Assembly (NCBI RefSeq): GCF_020386615.1
Contig: NZ_CP077769.1
Span: 3,100,001-3,164,000 of the forward strand
Length of the DNA: 64,000 nt
Direction: 5' to 3'
Source of the DNA: Chitinophaga pendula
GTDB taxonomy: Bacteria > Bacteroidota > Bacteroidia > Chitinophagales > Chitinophagaceae
Below are positions 19,957 to 29,800 of the stretch, piece by piece. The position numbers were made by a program, and so were the translations under genes. The notes under the pieces are model-generated. The model was not told where the DNA came from. It saw only the letters and a list, made by a program, of their open reading frames with translations, and ran no database searches. Positions within the stretch are counted from its first letter, which is position 1. Each line of letters begins with the position of its first letter.

Positions 19957-19982
19957 ACGGGCTGTCTGATCAGACAGCCCGT
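19957..19982. terminator. Terminator hairpin between NRPS and GH5 genes
   Basis: A perfect 26-base palindrome (ACGGGCTGTCTGA and its complement) sits between the convergent genes. The A-run on its left becomes a U-run for minus-strand transcripts, so it best terminates GH5 but can also block NRPS read-through. Confidence 0.85.
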
Positions 19983-20008
19983 ACACCATATCAGCAACCT
20001 ATAAGGAA

Positions 20009-21736
20009 TTATTGTTTGGAGATACGACGGGTCACCGTCTTGCCGTTGTGTTCCAGCTTCAGCAGGTAAATGCCCGCAGGCAGTTTACCGGTCTCAAATA
20101 CGGTATTGTGTTTACCGGCAGACAAGCGGCCGTTTACCAGTACGTTCACTACCTTACCGGCAATATTGTATACCGCCAGCTGCGTATTACCAGCCTCCGG
20201 CAGGGAGTACTGTATGCTGGCACTGCTGCTCACCGGGTTAGGATAGCTCGTTAAGGTCAACTCCTTGAAGATCTCCAGCGATGGTTTACCCGCTGATACT
20301 TCGCTGGTACGTTGTACCACTGTGCTGCCGTTTTTAATCTTCACTTCAGTATAGCTGTTCCAGGCGTTTTCGTTATTGCCATGGCCTACGATCCTCACAT
20401 ATTTGGCACTGCGGCCCGTAAAATTGAAGGACTCGAGGTTAAGGGAGCTACCGCTGGCTTGCAGGCCGGTACCCGCTGCTGTCCAGGTATTACCATCCAT
20501 GCTGGTCAGGATATCAAAAACAGAACGACGGGTATCTCCTTTATAAAAGGCGATGTCCACACCGGTGACTGTTGTTACGGCTGATAAACAGAACTGTATC
20601 CATTGTCCGTCACCACTGGCAGACCAACGGGTATTGAGGTTATTATCCCTCACATTGGCAGCAACATTGCCATCGTCGCCGCTGGCAGTTACCGGCAGGC
20701 ATTGCGGCGGATTAGTACCACCACCCGGAAAATCATCCGCGGGGTTCAGCATACGTTCCCTGATCCAGGTACCGGCAGGTTTTAAACGGGCCGTAGTCCA
20801 GGGGCCATTAGCACAGGTACCGGTCGTCCATACTGCACCGGAACGGAAGTCATCCGAAAAGTTCCAGTTCGTCCAGCTGATCTTCTTACGTTGCATCAGG
20901 TCGATATAACGTTGGGACATAGTGAAATTGTTAGTCCCGTCACCGGAAGCCGTCTGTGTACCAAACTCTGTCACAAACACCGGCAAACGGTCAGATGCCC
21001 AATCCAGCTCATTAAGGTATTGCGTACCGTGAGAAGCCGCGTAAAAGTGGAAAGTGTACATGATATTGGGGAAATTAACCGGATTGCTTACAATGTCCTG
21101 TGCCGAACGGCCATCAGAGATCCCCATAGAAGCCCAGGCATGCGTCCCGATCAGTATCACCGCATCGTTATCGATAGCGCGTATTACCGGGATCAGCTGA
21201 TCCGCATAGGTTTTAATACGGCTCCACGCCACGCCGTTAGGCTCGTTACAAATATCATAGATGATATTGTTTTTGTTCTTATGCGTATTGGCAATAGAGG
21301 TAAAGAACGTCTTCGCCAGGCTGAGGTTGGCATTCGGATCGCCAGGCGTCAGCTGATGCCAATCCACCAGGGCATACATGCCACGTTCGGTAGCCTCTTC
21401 GATCAGCCGGTTCACCTGGGCTGTAAATCCTGCCGGGTTGGTCTCATACCCGCCCTCCTGGATATACATAGAGATACGCAGGATATCAGCCCCCCAGTCA
21501 TACGCCAGTGCATCCAGCGATGCCTCCGTCAGGCAGCTACCCCATCCATACCATTGTATACCGTGCGTACTCATACCACGCAGTTGTATAGGGTTACCAT
21601 ACTGGTTACATAATTTCAGGCCCACTACTTTCAGTTGGCCATTTTTAGCCACAGGTGTCTGTGCATAGGTGCCGACAACAGTAAATAAACAAAGTAAAAA
21701 AACATGGATCGGTTGATAGAATAGAAACTTCTTCAT
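20009..21736 (-). CDS. Secreted GH5 endoglucanase with discoidin-like domain and T9SS sorting domain
   Basis: The 575-residue protein starts at the ATG at 21736 (MKKFLF...); a TTG 9 bases upstream is an unlikely start. It has a signal peptide (about 1-26) and then a GH5 (cellulase, subfamily 2-like) catalytic domain to about residue 330. The acid/base is E165 in the NEP motif and the nucleophile is E257 in TEFG. A discoidin/F5-8C-like carbohydrate-binding domain follows (about 345-480), then a type A T9SS sorting domain ending in KQ. It hydrolyses beta-1,4-glucans outside the cell or on the surface. Its discoidin domain is nearly the same as that of the large GSDH protein at 26846-30031. A LacI-type operator with a -7-like box lies 324 bases upstream. 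Confidence 0.93.
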   Translation of the reverse strand: MKKFLFYQPIHVFLLCLFTVVGTYAQTPVAKNGQLKVVGLKLCNQYGNPIQLRGMSTHGIQWYGWGSCLTEASLDALAYDWGADILRISMYIQEGGYETNPAGFTAQVNRLIEEATERGMYALVDWHQLTPGDPNANLSLAKTFFTSIANTHKNKNNIIYDICNEPNGVAWSRIKTYADQLIPVIRAIDNDAVILIGTHAWASMGISDGRSAQDIVSNPVNFPNIMYTFHFYAASHGTQYLNELDWASDRLPVFVTEFGTQTASGDGTNNFTMSQRYIDLMQRKKISWTNWNFSDDFRSGAVWTTGTCANGPWTTARLKPAGTWIRERMLNPADDFPGGGTNPPQCLPVTASGDDGNVAANVRDNNLNTRWSASGDGQWIQFCLSAVTTVTGVDIAFYKGDTRRSVFDILTSMDGNTWTAAGTGLQASGSSLNLESFNFTGRSAKYVRIVGHGNNENAWNSYTEVKIKNGSTVVQRTSEVSAGKPSLEIFKELTLTSYPNPVSSSASIQYSLPEAGNTQLAVYNIAGKVVNVLVNGRLSAGKHNTVFETGKLPAGIYLLKLEHNGKTVTRRISKQ

Positions 21737-22178
21737 AAAGGTCAATTAAGGGTTACAATTAAAAATATACAGGTGCTGATACTGGTTCTTTCAGGTATTG
21801 CAGGTATTACAAATACTGCATAATAAACAATGATAAAAGCAGGGCATGCACCATGATGCATACCATTATGTAGCGGTTGTTAATAAATGTGCAGCCGGTC
21901 TGTTTAAACGTAAATCAGCATCAGGAAAAGGCCTTCCAGGATAATTATTTGGTTGAACGATAGAAATGAAATAAAGTCAGCACCACAAGGGAATGGCATC
22001 TTACCGGTCATTTTGTAGCTCCTCACAACGTGTTATCAGCTATTACTACTTCTAATATATGCAATCGTTTGCGGAAAAGCTAATTTTTTTCCATCTTATT
22101 CATATGTTATAACATTAAAGGGGGATTTGCGCCAAAAAAAGGTTAACTTACCGATTGATTATTAATGTTGTACCGCAT
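21737..22178. other. Divergent regulatory region between GH5 and the first AraC gene
   Basis: This non-coding region of about 440 bases holds a tandem CAGGTATTG/CAGGTATTA (from 21792), a LacI-type operator (22060-22073, listed separately) and a perfect palindrome ATGTTATAACAT at 22104-22115 about 65 bases before the AraC start. The GH5 transcript would have a leader of about 300 bases if it starts at the operator-linked promoter. Confidence 0.55.
22044..22073 (-). promoter_or_regulatory. LacI-family operator with adjacent -7-like box, reading toward GH5
   Basis: The plus strand reads TGCAATCGTTTGCG at 22060-22073. Its core GCAATCGTTTGC is a near-palindrome with central CG, the form bound by LacI/GalR proteins. 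On the minus strand it is followed directly by TATATTAG, close to the TANNTTTG -7 consensus. The same CGCAAACGATTGCATA..TTAG arrangement recurs at 26494, pointing toward the large GSDH gene. No LacI-type regulator gene is in the window. Confidence 0.6.
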
Positions 22179-23168
22179 ATGAAAACTATCGCTGTATTAC
22201 TTACAAAAAAATACCGCCCGCTCAGTATTGCCGCTATCCTGGACGTCTTTGAAACGGTTAATAGCTATTACCAGGAACAAGAAGGACAGCCCTATTTCAA
22301 TATCCGGTTGGTCCGTACGGACGATGATAGCCAGACTCCGAACCTGCACGATGGGTATGAACCAGTGACGCTCTCTTCTATAGACAGCAGTCACCTCATA
22401 TTGATCCCGGCTTTTGCTACTACTGGAGATATGGCCGCTTTCGTACAGGAAAACCAGGCATTTATTCCCTGGATATGCGACCAGTTTGAAACCGGCTCCG
22501 AAATAGCCAGTTTCTGCACCGGTGCCTTCCTGCTGGCAGCAACAGGACTCCTCAATGGCCGCAAAGCGACCACCCATGTCAATGCAGCTCGCATGTTCGC
22601 GCATTATTTCCCCGAAGTATTGCTGCAGGAAGACAAAGTCGTAACGGATGACAGCGGCATATATACCAGCGGTGGCGCCACCTCCACCTTCCACCTGTTA
22701 CTGTACCTGCTGGAGAAATACTGTAGAAAAGAAACCGCCATCCGTACCGCCAAAGTATTCGCAATCGATATGGACCGCGAACTGCAGTCTTATTTTGCAG
22801 ATTTTGTCCCTTCCAGGAATCATAACGACTCCCTGGTACTGGAAGCCCAGCAACGTATGGAACAACGTTTCCAGGAGGGCTGTACTGTCGAAGAGCTCAT
22901 CCATGATCTGCCTGCCAGCCGGCGCAATTTCATCCGACGGTTTAAGATCGCTACCGGCATTACACCGATAGAATATTTACAAAGACTACGCATAGAAGCC
23001 GCCAAAAAACTACTGGAAGGCTCCGACTGCTCTATTACAGAAGTTATGTTCCAAAGTGGTTATAATGACGCCAAAGCATTCAGATTACTGTTCAGCCGCC
23101 TGGTAGGTATTACACCCAGATCCTACCGGGAGAAATATGCGGGCAAAAAATTATTGTCCATGGCCTGA
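22179..23168 (+). CDS. GlxA-type AraC transcriptional regulator (DJ-1/PfpI domain + AraC HTH)
   Basis: The 329-residue protein starts at the ATG at 22179 (MKTIAVLLTKKYRP); an upstream TTG adds 8 unlikely residues. The N-terminal DJ-1/PfpI-like domain (about 1-185) includes the nucleophile-elbow region SFCTGAFLLAATG and TSGGATS. The C-terminal AraC/XylS double helix-turn-helix covers about 225-320, with the signature FQSGYNDAKAFRLLFSRLVGI. Proteins of this type sense small metabolites and act as activators. It is followed 66 bases later by a second AraC regulator, and the GH5 gene diverges from it. The ligand and targets are unknown; control of the neighbouring sugar-use genes is inference. 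Confidence 0.9.
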   Translation: MKTIAVLLTKKYRPLSIAAILDVFETVNSYYQEQEGQPYFNIRLVRTDDDSQTPNLHDGYEPVTLSSIDSSHLILIPAFATTGDMAAFVQENQAFIPWICDQFETGSEIASFCTGAFLLAATGLLNGRKATTHVNAARMFAHYFPEVLLQEDKVVTDDSGIYTSGGATSTFHLLLYLLEKYCRKETAIRTAKVFAIDMDRELQSYFADFVPSRNHNDSLVLEAQQRMEQRFQEGCTVEELIHDLPASRRNFIRRFKIATGITPIEYLQRLRIEAAKKLLEGSDCSITEVMFQSGYNDAKAFRLLFSRLVGITPRSYREKYAGKKLLSMA

Positions 23169-23234
23169 ACCGCTCCGGTTGCATCACCCTATTTTCATCA
23201 TCATTTAATCTAATCTGTCTGGCATCCCAGGCCG

Positions 23235-24263
23235 ATGATTGTCTATCCTGTTCGTAACTCAGTACCCGGAAGTATGGAATATTTGCACGATCTTTCGTCC
23301 AATAAAGTAGAGAGTATTACAGAAGTCCCCCCGGAATATGTAAAATATGTCAAACCCTTTACCCATCCCCTATTCAATGAAGGTCCCTTCGGCGCCACCA
23401 TTGTACAGGAATTAACATCGGAAAATGTCAGTATCGTATATTTTCATTTTTTCATCCGCGAAGGCATCACGCTTTATCCGTATGATCCCAATGACGTATT
23501 TGCCCTGCATTTTATGATCAAGGGCAGCCTGCCGGCTACCCTCCACGGCTACGGCCCCCTGCAGATCGTAGAAAACAGATACAACATGATGTTCATGCCC
23601 AATATCAAACATCATGCATTCTTCGACGCAGGAGAGTATATCTCTATTAATGTGAACTTTTCACCTGCCTTCCTGCAGCAACTAGCCCCCCAATATCCTA
23701 TCCTCAACAAACTGCTGGATATGGCCGAAAAAAGAACAGCAGGCCTGCTTTTCCCGGAATATCTCCATACAGATCATTTCTCCTATGCGATCATCAACCG
23801 CATCATTTCCGCGCCTATGCTCGAAGAAGTGAAACTGATCTACCTCGAGTCCTGGATCAAAGCACTGCTGCTACACTGCCTGGACAACTTTTCCCGTATC
23901 ACCCGCAATGCCGCCAACAAAGGCAGTGCAGACCTGCCACTCTACGAACGAATCCGTGCCCATGTGGTAGAACACCCCGGTGCAAGCCATACGCGCGAAC
24001 TACTCGCCAAACGGTTCGCATTAAGTGAATCCAGCCTCAAACAGGGATTCAAACGTCATTTCGGTATCACCCTCAAAGATTTCATTACCCAGGTAAAGAT
24101 GGAAAAAGCCATGCAGCTACTATATGAATCGGAACTTTCGGTTACCACCATCGCCTACCAGCTGGGATACAATGAACTACCCAATTTCACCCGCGCCTTC
24201 ATTCGCTTCCATGGCAAGCCGCCACTCTACTACCGCAGACATAAAAATACCTCCGGAGAATAA
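23235..24263 (+). CDS. AraC family transcriptional regulator
   Basis: The N-terminal half of this 342-residue protein (about 20-180) is a sensor-like region with no membrane segment and no clear DJ-1 signature. The C-terminal AraC double helix-turn-helix (about 240-335) has LAKRFALSESSLKQGFKRHFG and TTIAYQLGYNELPNFTRAF. This form is common among regulators of siderophore or catabolic genes in Bacteroidota. The ATG at 23235 is taken as start; a Met at residue 14 is an alternative. It lies 66 bases after the GlxA-type regulator, so the two may be co-transcribed. The plus-strand sequence here is still C-rich like the NRPS region. Confidence 0.88.
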   Translation: MIVYPVRNSVPGSMEYLHDLSSNKVESITEVPPEYVKYVKPFTHPLFNEGPFGATIVQELTSENVSIVYFHFFIREGITLYPYDPNDVFALHFMIKGSLPATLHGYGPLQIVENRYNMMFMPNIKHHAFFDAGEYISINVNFSPAFLQQLAPQYPILNKLLDMAEKRTAGLLFPEYLHTDHFSYAIINRIISAPMLEEVKLIYLESWIKALLLHCLDNFSRITRNAANKGSADLPLYERIRAHVVEHPGASHTRELLAKRFALSESSLKQGFKRHFGITLKDFITQVKMEKAMQLLYESELSVTTIAYQLGYNELPNFTRAFIRFHGKPPLYYRRHKNTSGE

Positions 24264-24937
24264 AGATTTTGTTTACAAGAAATGCCCGTATTGATAATTT
24301 CTTTACCGGAAATGATAAACTTCCGAGAACAAAAGTGTGCAACTTTACGTCGCGCTACATTTCAAAGTAAAGGATTGAAGTAGCCGATCATACAAGTTTT
24401 CAATATCTCGGGAACCATTTATTCACTTATTCTGAACAGGTATCTAACCCCAAACGCCTGCCTTTATTAAAAGGCAGGCGTTATTTATACCGGACCTCCA
24501 CTGATTTACATCCACTCTTTCCTTCACTGATTTGCCATCGCAGAGATTCCTCGCAACTTTATACTCCTGGATACAGGTTGCAACATATCCACCCACTGGT
24601 AGCCCTACTTAACATGCGAACAACAGAATGATACATCATACCTCTTATTATTATTGAAAACCCAAAAACACGCGATATGAACTCCTCTGATCCGCAATAA
24701 GTACAGACAAAGGATTTCCACGTTGTTAGCAAGGTCCGTGTTCAACATCGTTTACAACCACTTATCAGGTAAGGCCGGCCCTTACGCCGATTTCCCCATG
24801 CCGTAACTGCGCCTACGGCAAAATATTCCTGTATACCGGTGTAAACATGTTACAACACCTGCCTGCTAACTGCATTGATTTGCTGTCCGGACCGTTTGCG
24901 GTAAGAGGGTTTTTGTTAACCAATAAATCCAATCTTT
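24264..24937. other. Long intergenic region with possible small RNA and leader
   Basis: No protein gene is visible in these 674 bases. A strong terminator-like hairpin lies at 24453-24482, 190 bases after the AraC stop. That is far for a simple 3' end, so a separate small RNA ending there is possible. Further on, CACTGATTT occurs twice (near 24500 and 24523), and CCGTTTGCGG near 24892 matches one half of the LacI-type sites. The last 50 bases before the next ATG resemble the leader of the second GSDH gene. Confidence 0.45.
24453..24482 (+). terminator. Intrinsic terminator (13-bp stem, ATTA loop)
   Basis: AACGCCTGCCTTT pairs perfectly with AAAGGCAGGCGTT around a 4-base loop and is followed by the T-rich ATTTAT. 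It terminates the AraC transcript or an independent short RNA. Confidence 0.75.
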
Positions 24938-26374
24938 ATGCATCAAAGAGACAAATGCTTTACTGCCTGCAAATGGCAGCTTGTGCTCGCCTGCTGTTTG
25001 TTATTCCTGTCCCCGCTGGCCAAAGCACAAACGCTGCCGGCCAACTTTCAACGTGTACTAGTAACCGGTGGCCTTAACCGGCCAACTGTACTGGCATTTA
25101 CACCGGATGGTCGCCTGCTCATAGGTAACCAGGGCGGTCAATTGCTTGTTTATAAAAATGGTACGCTGCTGAGTACTCCGGCCCTTTCACTCAGCGTAAC
25201 CTCTGATAATGAACGTGGCCTTATCGGGCTGGCGGTAGATCCTAACTTTGCCACCAACAAGTTCATCTACATCTACTACACCCACCCTTCCGGTCCGCAC
25301 AACCGGGTGAGCCGATTCACCCTAAATGGTGACGTAGCCAGCAATGAAGTGGCTATACTCGACCTTCCCACGCTGGGACAGCCTTTCCATAATGGTGGTA
25401 GCCTCACCTTCGGCAACGATGGTAAACTCTACGTGGGTGTTGGAGACAATAAGATCAACTCCACCCCACAAAACCTCGACAGCTACTTCGGTAAAGTACT
25501 CCGTATCAATACCGATGGTTCTGTGCCTGCAGGTAATCCATTTAGTGGTAGCGCTGCCCGCAGCCGCGTGTGGGCATATGGCCTGCGTAATCCCTGGACC
25601 AGCGCCACAGACCCGGTATCCGGCAAGATCTATATCAATGATGTAGGTGAAAATGCCGGCTCCGGTTTTGAAGAGATCAATGATGCCACCGTAGCGGGCC
25701 GTAACTTCGGATGGCCAACCTTCCAGGGCAACTGCTCCAACTGCCCCGGCGTAACAAACCCGATATACTCGTATCCGATCGAAAGAGGCAGTACAGTAGG
25801 CAGAGGCTGCGCGATCAACGGCGGCACCTTCCTGAATGGCTCCATCAGCAACTATCCGGCGCAGTATCATGGCAAATACTTCTTCCATGACTATTGCAAC
25901 CCCTGGGTAGACTTCATCAATCCGGCAGCCGGAGCTACCCGCAACGGCTTCGGTACCGCCCTGGGAGGTAACCTGACCAACATAGAGCAAGGTACAGATG
26001 GCAATCTCTATTACATCAGCCGCAGCAACAACTCCGTTTATAAAGTAGTATATAGCGGCGCAGCTGCTCCTGCAGACAATAACGCCAGCGTTGCTCCTAT
26101 CAAAGGAAACCCTGAAATCCCCGCTGTGCTGATCAAAACGCCTAACCCCTTCCATAACAACCTGTCAGTAACTTTCCGCCTCAGCCTCCCGGGCAAAGTA
26201 CAACTGGCATTATTTGACCTCTCCGGCAAACCAGCAGGCATCATCCTCGATTCCCAACTGCAAGCCGGTGAACACAGCACCTCTTACAACACTTCCTCAC
26301 TCAATGCCGGCGTGTATATCCTGAAACTGACGCATGATGGTAAAGCCAGCAGCACAAAATTGATCAAAGAATAA
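24938..26374 (+). CDS. Secreted PQQ-dependent sugar dehydrogenase-like protein (GSDH) with T9SS domain
   Basis: This 478-residue protein has a signal peptide ending near LAKAQT and a six-bladed beta-propeller of the soluble glucose/sorbosone dehydrogenase (GSDH) family (about 30-375). Family-like stretches are ERGLIGLAVDPNF, FHNGGSLTFGNDGKLYVGVGD and WAYGLRNPW. A type A T9SS sorting domain follows (about 405-478, PNPFHNNLSVTF ... LIKE). Such enzymes oxidise aldoses with PQQ and calcium and pass electrons to acceptors. PQQ synthesis genes are not in the window, so the cofactor would be taken up or made elsewhere. It is the short paralogue of the gene at 26846 and lacks the extra domains. Start codon and leader match that paralogue. 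Confidence 0.9.
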   Translation: MHQRDKCFTACKWQLVLACCLLFLSPLAKAQTLPANFQRVLVTGGLNRPTVLAFTPDGRLLIGNQGGQLLVYKNGTLLSTPALSLSVTSDNERGLIGLAVDPNFATNKFIYIYYTHPSGPHNRVSRFTLNGDVASNEVAILDLPTLGQPFHNGGSLTFGNDGKLYVGVGDNKINSTPQNLDSYFGKVLRINTDGSVPAGNPFSGSAARSRVWAYGLRNPWTSATDPVSGKIYINDVGENAGSGFEEINDATVAGRNFGWPTFQGNCSNCPGVTNPIYSYPIERGSTVGRGCAINGGTFLNGSISNYPAQYHGKYFFHDYCNPWVDFINPAAGATRNGFGTALGGNLTNIEQGTDGNLYYISRSNNSVYKVVYSGAAAPADNNASVAPIKGNPEIPAVLIKTPNPFHNNLSVTFRLSLPGKVQLALFDLSGKPAGIILDSQLQAGEHSTSYNTSSLNAGVYILKLTHDGKASSTKLIKE

Positions 26375-26395
26375 GCATATCCTCTACACTTGTTA

Positions 26396-26427
26396 AACAG
26401 GGAGCTGGTAATCACCCGCTCCCTGTT
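26396..26427 (+). terminator. Terminator after the first GSDH gene
   Basis: AACAGGGAGC pairs with GCTCCCTGTT (10 bp, 12-base loop) and is followed by ATTTTAT, 22 bases after the stop codon. Confidence 0.8.
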
Positions 26428-26493
26428 ATTTTATCAGTATTCCCCTTCAAATGAAGATCGTACGTGAAATAGTGAAAAAAACATTTCCAGGAA

Positions 26494-26514
26494 CGCAAAC
26501 GATTGCATAACTTA
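26494..26514 (+). promoter_or_regulatory. LacI-family operator with adjacent -7-like box, reading toward the second GSDH gene
   Basis: CGCAAACGATTGCA (26494-26507) is the exact reverse complement of the GH5 site TGCAATCGTTTGCG. It runs into TAACTTAG, close to the TANNTTTG -7 consensus. The arrangement and the distance to the ATG (about 340 bases) copy those of GH5, so both genes probably answer to one LacI-type regulator encoded elsewhere. Confidence 0.6.
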
Positions 26515-26845
26515 GTACTATGCCAGGACGCAATATCAACCCTAAGAGCCGATATACATTAGCCCGTTTCACAATCAGCAGAAGAACACCGCATCCCTGG
26601 CTTATCCTGACAAACACGTTTAATGAACAACAGCCCATTTTATCAGACCACCCGCTGAATCCATAGCCCAATGGTATAACATGATGGACCAGGCATTGCG
26701 CTAACGCATTGTTATTTCCTTTTCTGATACACGTATGATGAACAGCGTGAGGAAAAGCCGTTGCCTCATATATCCGGTATGAACACCCTGAGATTTATAT
26801 AAAAAGGGTCTGAAGAATTTGTTAACACAATAAATATAGTCCCTT

Positions 26846-29800
26846 ATGAAACAACGAGACAAATACACCCACCCGGGGATGCTACTGCTACTCCTGGGTA
26901 TTATGTTCACCCTCCTCTCCCCGCTCGCACATGGGCAAACGCTCCCCACCAATTTCCAACGTGTATTGGTAACCGGAGGACTTAATCGCCCTGCTGCTAT
27001 GGCCTTTACGCCCGATGGCCGTATCCTCATCAGCAACCAGGGAGGCCAACTCCGTGTATTCAAAAACGGAGCCCTGTTGTCTACGCCGGCCCTTTCGCTG
27101 ACTGTCAACTCCGACAGTGAACGCGGATTGATCGGTGTGGCAGTAGATCCCAACTTCAACACCAACAAATACATCTATGTGTATTATACACATACCTCTG
27201 GTCCGCACAACCGGGTAAGCCGCTTTACGCTTAACGGCGATGTAGCCAGCGGCGAAGTGGTATTGCTGGATCTGCCTAACCTGGGGCAGCCCTTTCACAA
27301 TGGCGGTGGTATCGTATTTGGTAAAGATGGAAAGTTGTACATACCTGTAGGCGATAACAAAAACAACTCTTCCGTACAGAACCTCGATAGCTATTGGGGC
27401 AAAGTATTACGTATCAACTCCGACGGAACCGTTCCCGCTGATAATCCATTCCCTGGCGGTGCAGTAAGAAGCCGCATATGGGCCTATGGCCTGCGTAATC
27501 CCTGGACCAGCGGTGTAGACCCGGTATCCGGTAAGATATACATCAACGATGTAGGTGAGAATGAAGGCGGTTGGGAAGAGATCAATGACGCCTCCGTAGC
27601 CGGTCGCAATTTCGGATGGCCCAACAAGGAAGGCAAGTGTACCAGCGGATGTACCGGTTATACAGATCCCGTTTATACTTACCAGATAGTTCGTAGCGGT
27701 GCTCCTATCGGAAAAGGCTGTGCCATCAATGGCGGTACTTTCCTGAATGGCGCTATCAGCAACTATCCGGCGCAATACCATGGCAAATACTTCTTCCATG
27801 ACTACTGTAACCCATGGATCGACTATATCAATCCTGCTCCCGGCGCTACCCGCAATGGTTTCGGCTCTGCTATGGGTGGTGGGCTGACCAACATAGAACA
27901 GGGTACAGATGGTAATCTGTACTACATCAACCGGGATAACAATTCCGTATACAAGATCATCTATACTGGCACGCAGGCACCTGTCATCGGTATACAACCA
28001 CAAAACATCAGCGTACCGCAAGGGCAGGATGCGGTGTTTAGCGTTACAGCGTCTGGTAACCCTACCCCTACCTATCAATGGCGGAAAGGTACAACCAATA
28101 TTGCCGGCGCAACTGCTGCTACCTATACAATCACCAACGTGCAGCCTTCGCATGCAGGCCAATACAATGTGATCGTCTCCAATAGTGCAGGCAGTGTTAC
28201 CAGTAATAATGCCACGCTTACCGTTACGGCGCCTAATACGCTGCCAGTAGCCAAGATACTGACGCCAGCCAATGGTTCCAAATTCCGCGCCGGCGATGTA
28301 ATCAGCTTCTCCGGTTCCGGTACCGATGCAGAAGATGGCAACTTACCCGCCAGTGCCTACGAATGGTGGGCAGTATTCCACCATGCCAACCACAACCACT
28401 CCGGTCCACAGATCACAGATGGCGTCACCAGTGGTTCCTTCCCTATTTCTGTAGAAGGGCATACCGAAACAGATATCTGGTATCGCATTTACCTGGCGGT
28501 GAAAGACTCCAGGGGCGAGTCTGATACAGCCATGATAGAGATATTCCCTGTTACCTCCAACCTGACGATACAGACAGAACCTGCCGGATTACAGCTGAAC
28601 CTGGACAATATTCCCAAAACAGCACCTTACAGTACTGCTGCCCTCTCCGGCATGATCCGCCCATTGGTAGCGATCTCTCCACAGGTGCTCAATGGTGTGA
28701 ACTATGTATTTGATCGTTGGGAACATGGTGGTAATGCCGCTCAGAATATTACCATTACCGACAATGATGCGGTGTACAAAGCCATATATAAGGTAGCAGC
28801 GGCGCCTACCGTGATCGCACCAGTGCAGGATGCTTATGTCCGCGATGGTAGTAATGCCGCTATAACACATGGCACCACAGACCCAACGTTGCTGATCACC
28901 AAGGTATCTCCAGCCGGGCAACTCAACAATGCACGTGAGACCTATCTAACCTTTGATATCAGCACGTTGCCGGCGAACCTGTCCGCAGTAACACTACGTG
29001 TATTCGGTAACGTTGATGGCACGGCTGTACCTGCTGTACCGGTAGGTGTATATAGTGTAGCGAATACATCCTGGTCAGAGACCACCCTTACTTGGAACAA
29101 TAAGCCGGCTACAGGTGCCAGTCCATTGTCGACGACAGAAGTAGGCAATGGCGCCGGCAAATACTACGAGTGGGATGTAACCAGTTATGTAAGTGCGGAA
29201 AAGGCAGCAGGCCGTACCCGCGTATCGCTGTCGCTGAAGAGCCAGCAATCGCATGATCCGCGGATATTCTTCAACTCCAAGGAAGCTACTGCCAACGCAC
29301 CACAACTGTCAGTGATCGGTGAAGGTACCGGTGGTCCGGCCTGTGTACCTGCTACTGCCAGTGGTGACGACGGTAATGTTGCTGCCAACGCACTGGATAA
29401 TGACCTCAACACCCGCTGGTCGGCCTCCGGTGATGGTCAGTGGATACAACTTTGTCTGTCTGAAGTGAAAACGGTGACAGGTGTAGATATCGCCTTCTAC
29501 AAAGGAGATACCCGCCGATCCCGTTTTGATATCCTGACCAGCACAGACGGCAACGCCTGGAATACAGCCGCTGCTAACTTACAGGCAAGCGGTACCTCGC
29601 TCGCATACGAAAGTTTCAATATCACGGCTGTGAGTGCCAAGTATGTACGTATTGTCGGACATGGCAATGATCAGAACGCCTGGAACAGCTACAACGAAAT
29701 AAAGGTTCGTACCACTGCTGCCGCCAGAACTACTCAGGCAGGCATCAGTAACGGAAAACCCTCCGGCATCATCACACAGGATGACCTGCATGTATCTCCT

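Larger units (their letters stand above)
26375..26845. other. Intergenic region between the two GSDH genes
   Basis: These 471 bases hold a terminator (26396-26427), a LacI-type operator with a -7-like box (26494-26514) and then about 330 bases of leader without a convincing gene. A 49-codon frame from the ATG at 26521 has no recognisable content. Confidence 0.5.

Noticed and set aside
20891..21613. 240-codon plus-strand frame inside the GH5 gene
   Set aside because: Antisense shadow of a gene with signal peptide, catalytic motifs and sorting domain.
24550..24600. Replication origin with DnaA boxes in the long intergenic region
   Set aside because: Only weak look-alikes (TTACATCCA, ATATCCACC) were found, no exact TTATCCACA cluster; kept only as a question under the GC-skew finding.
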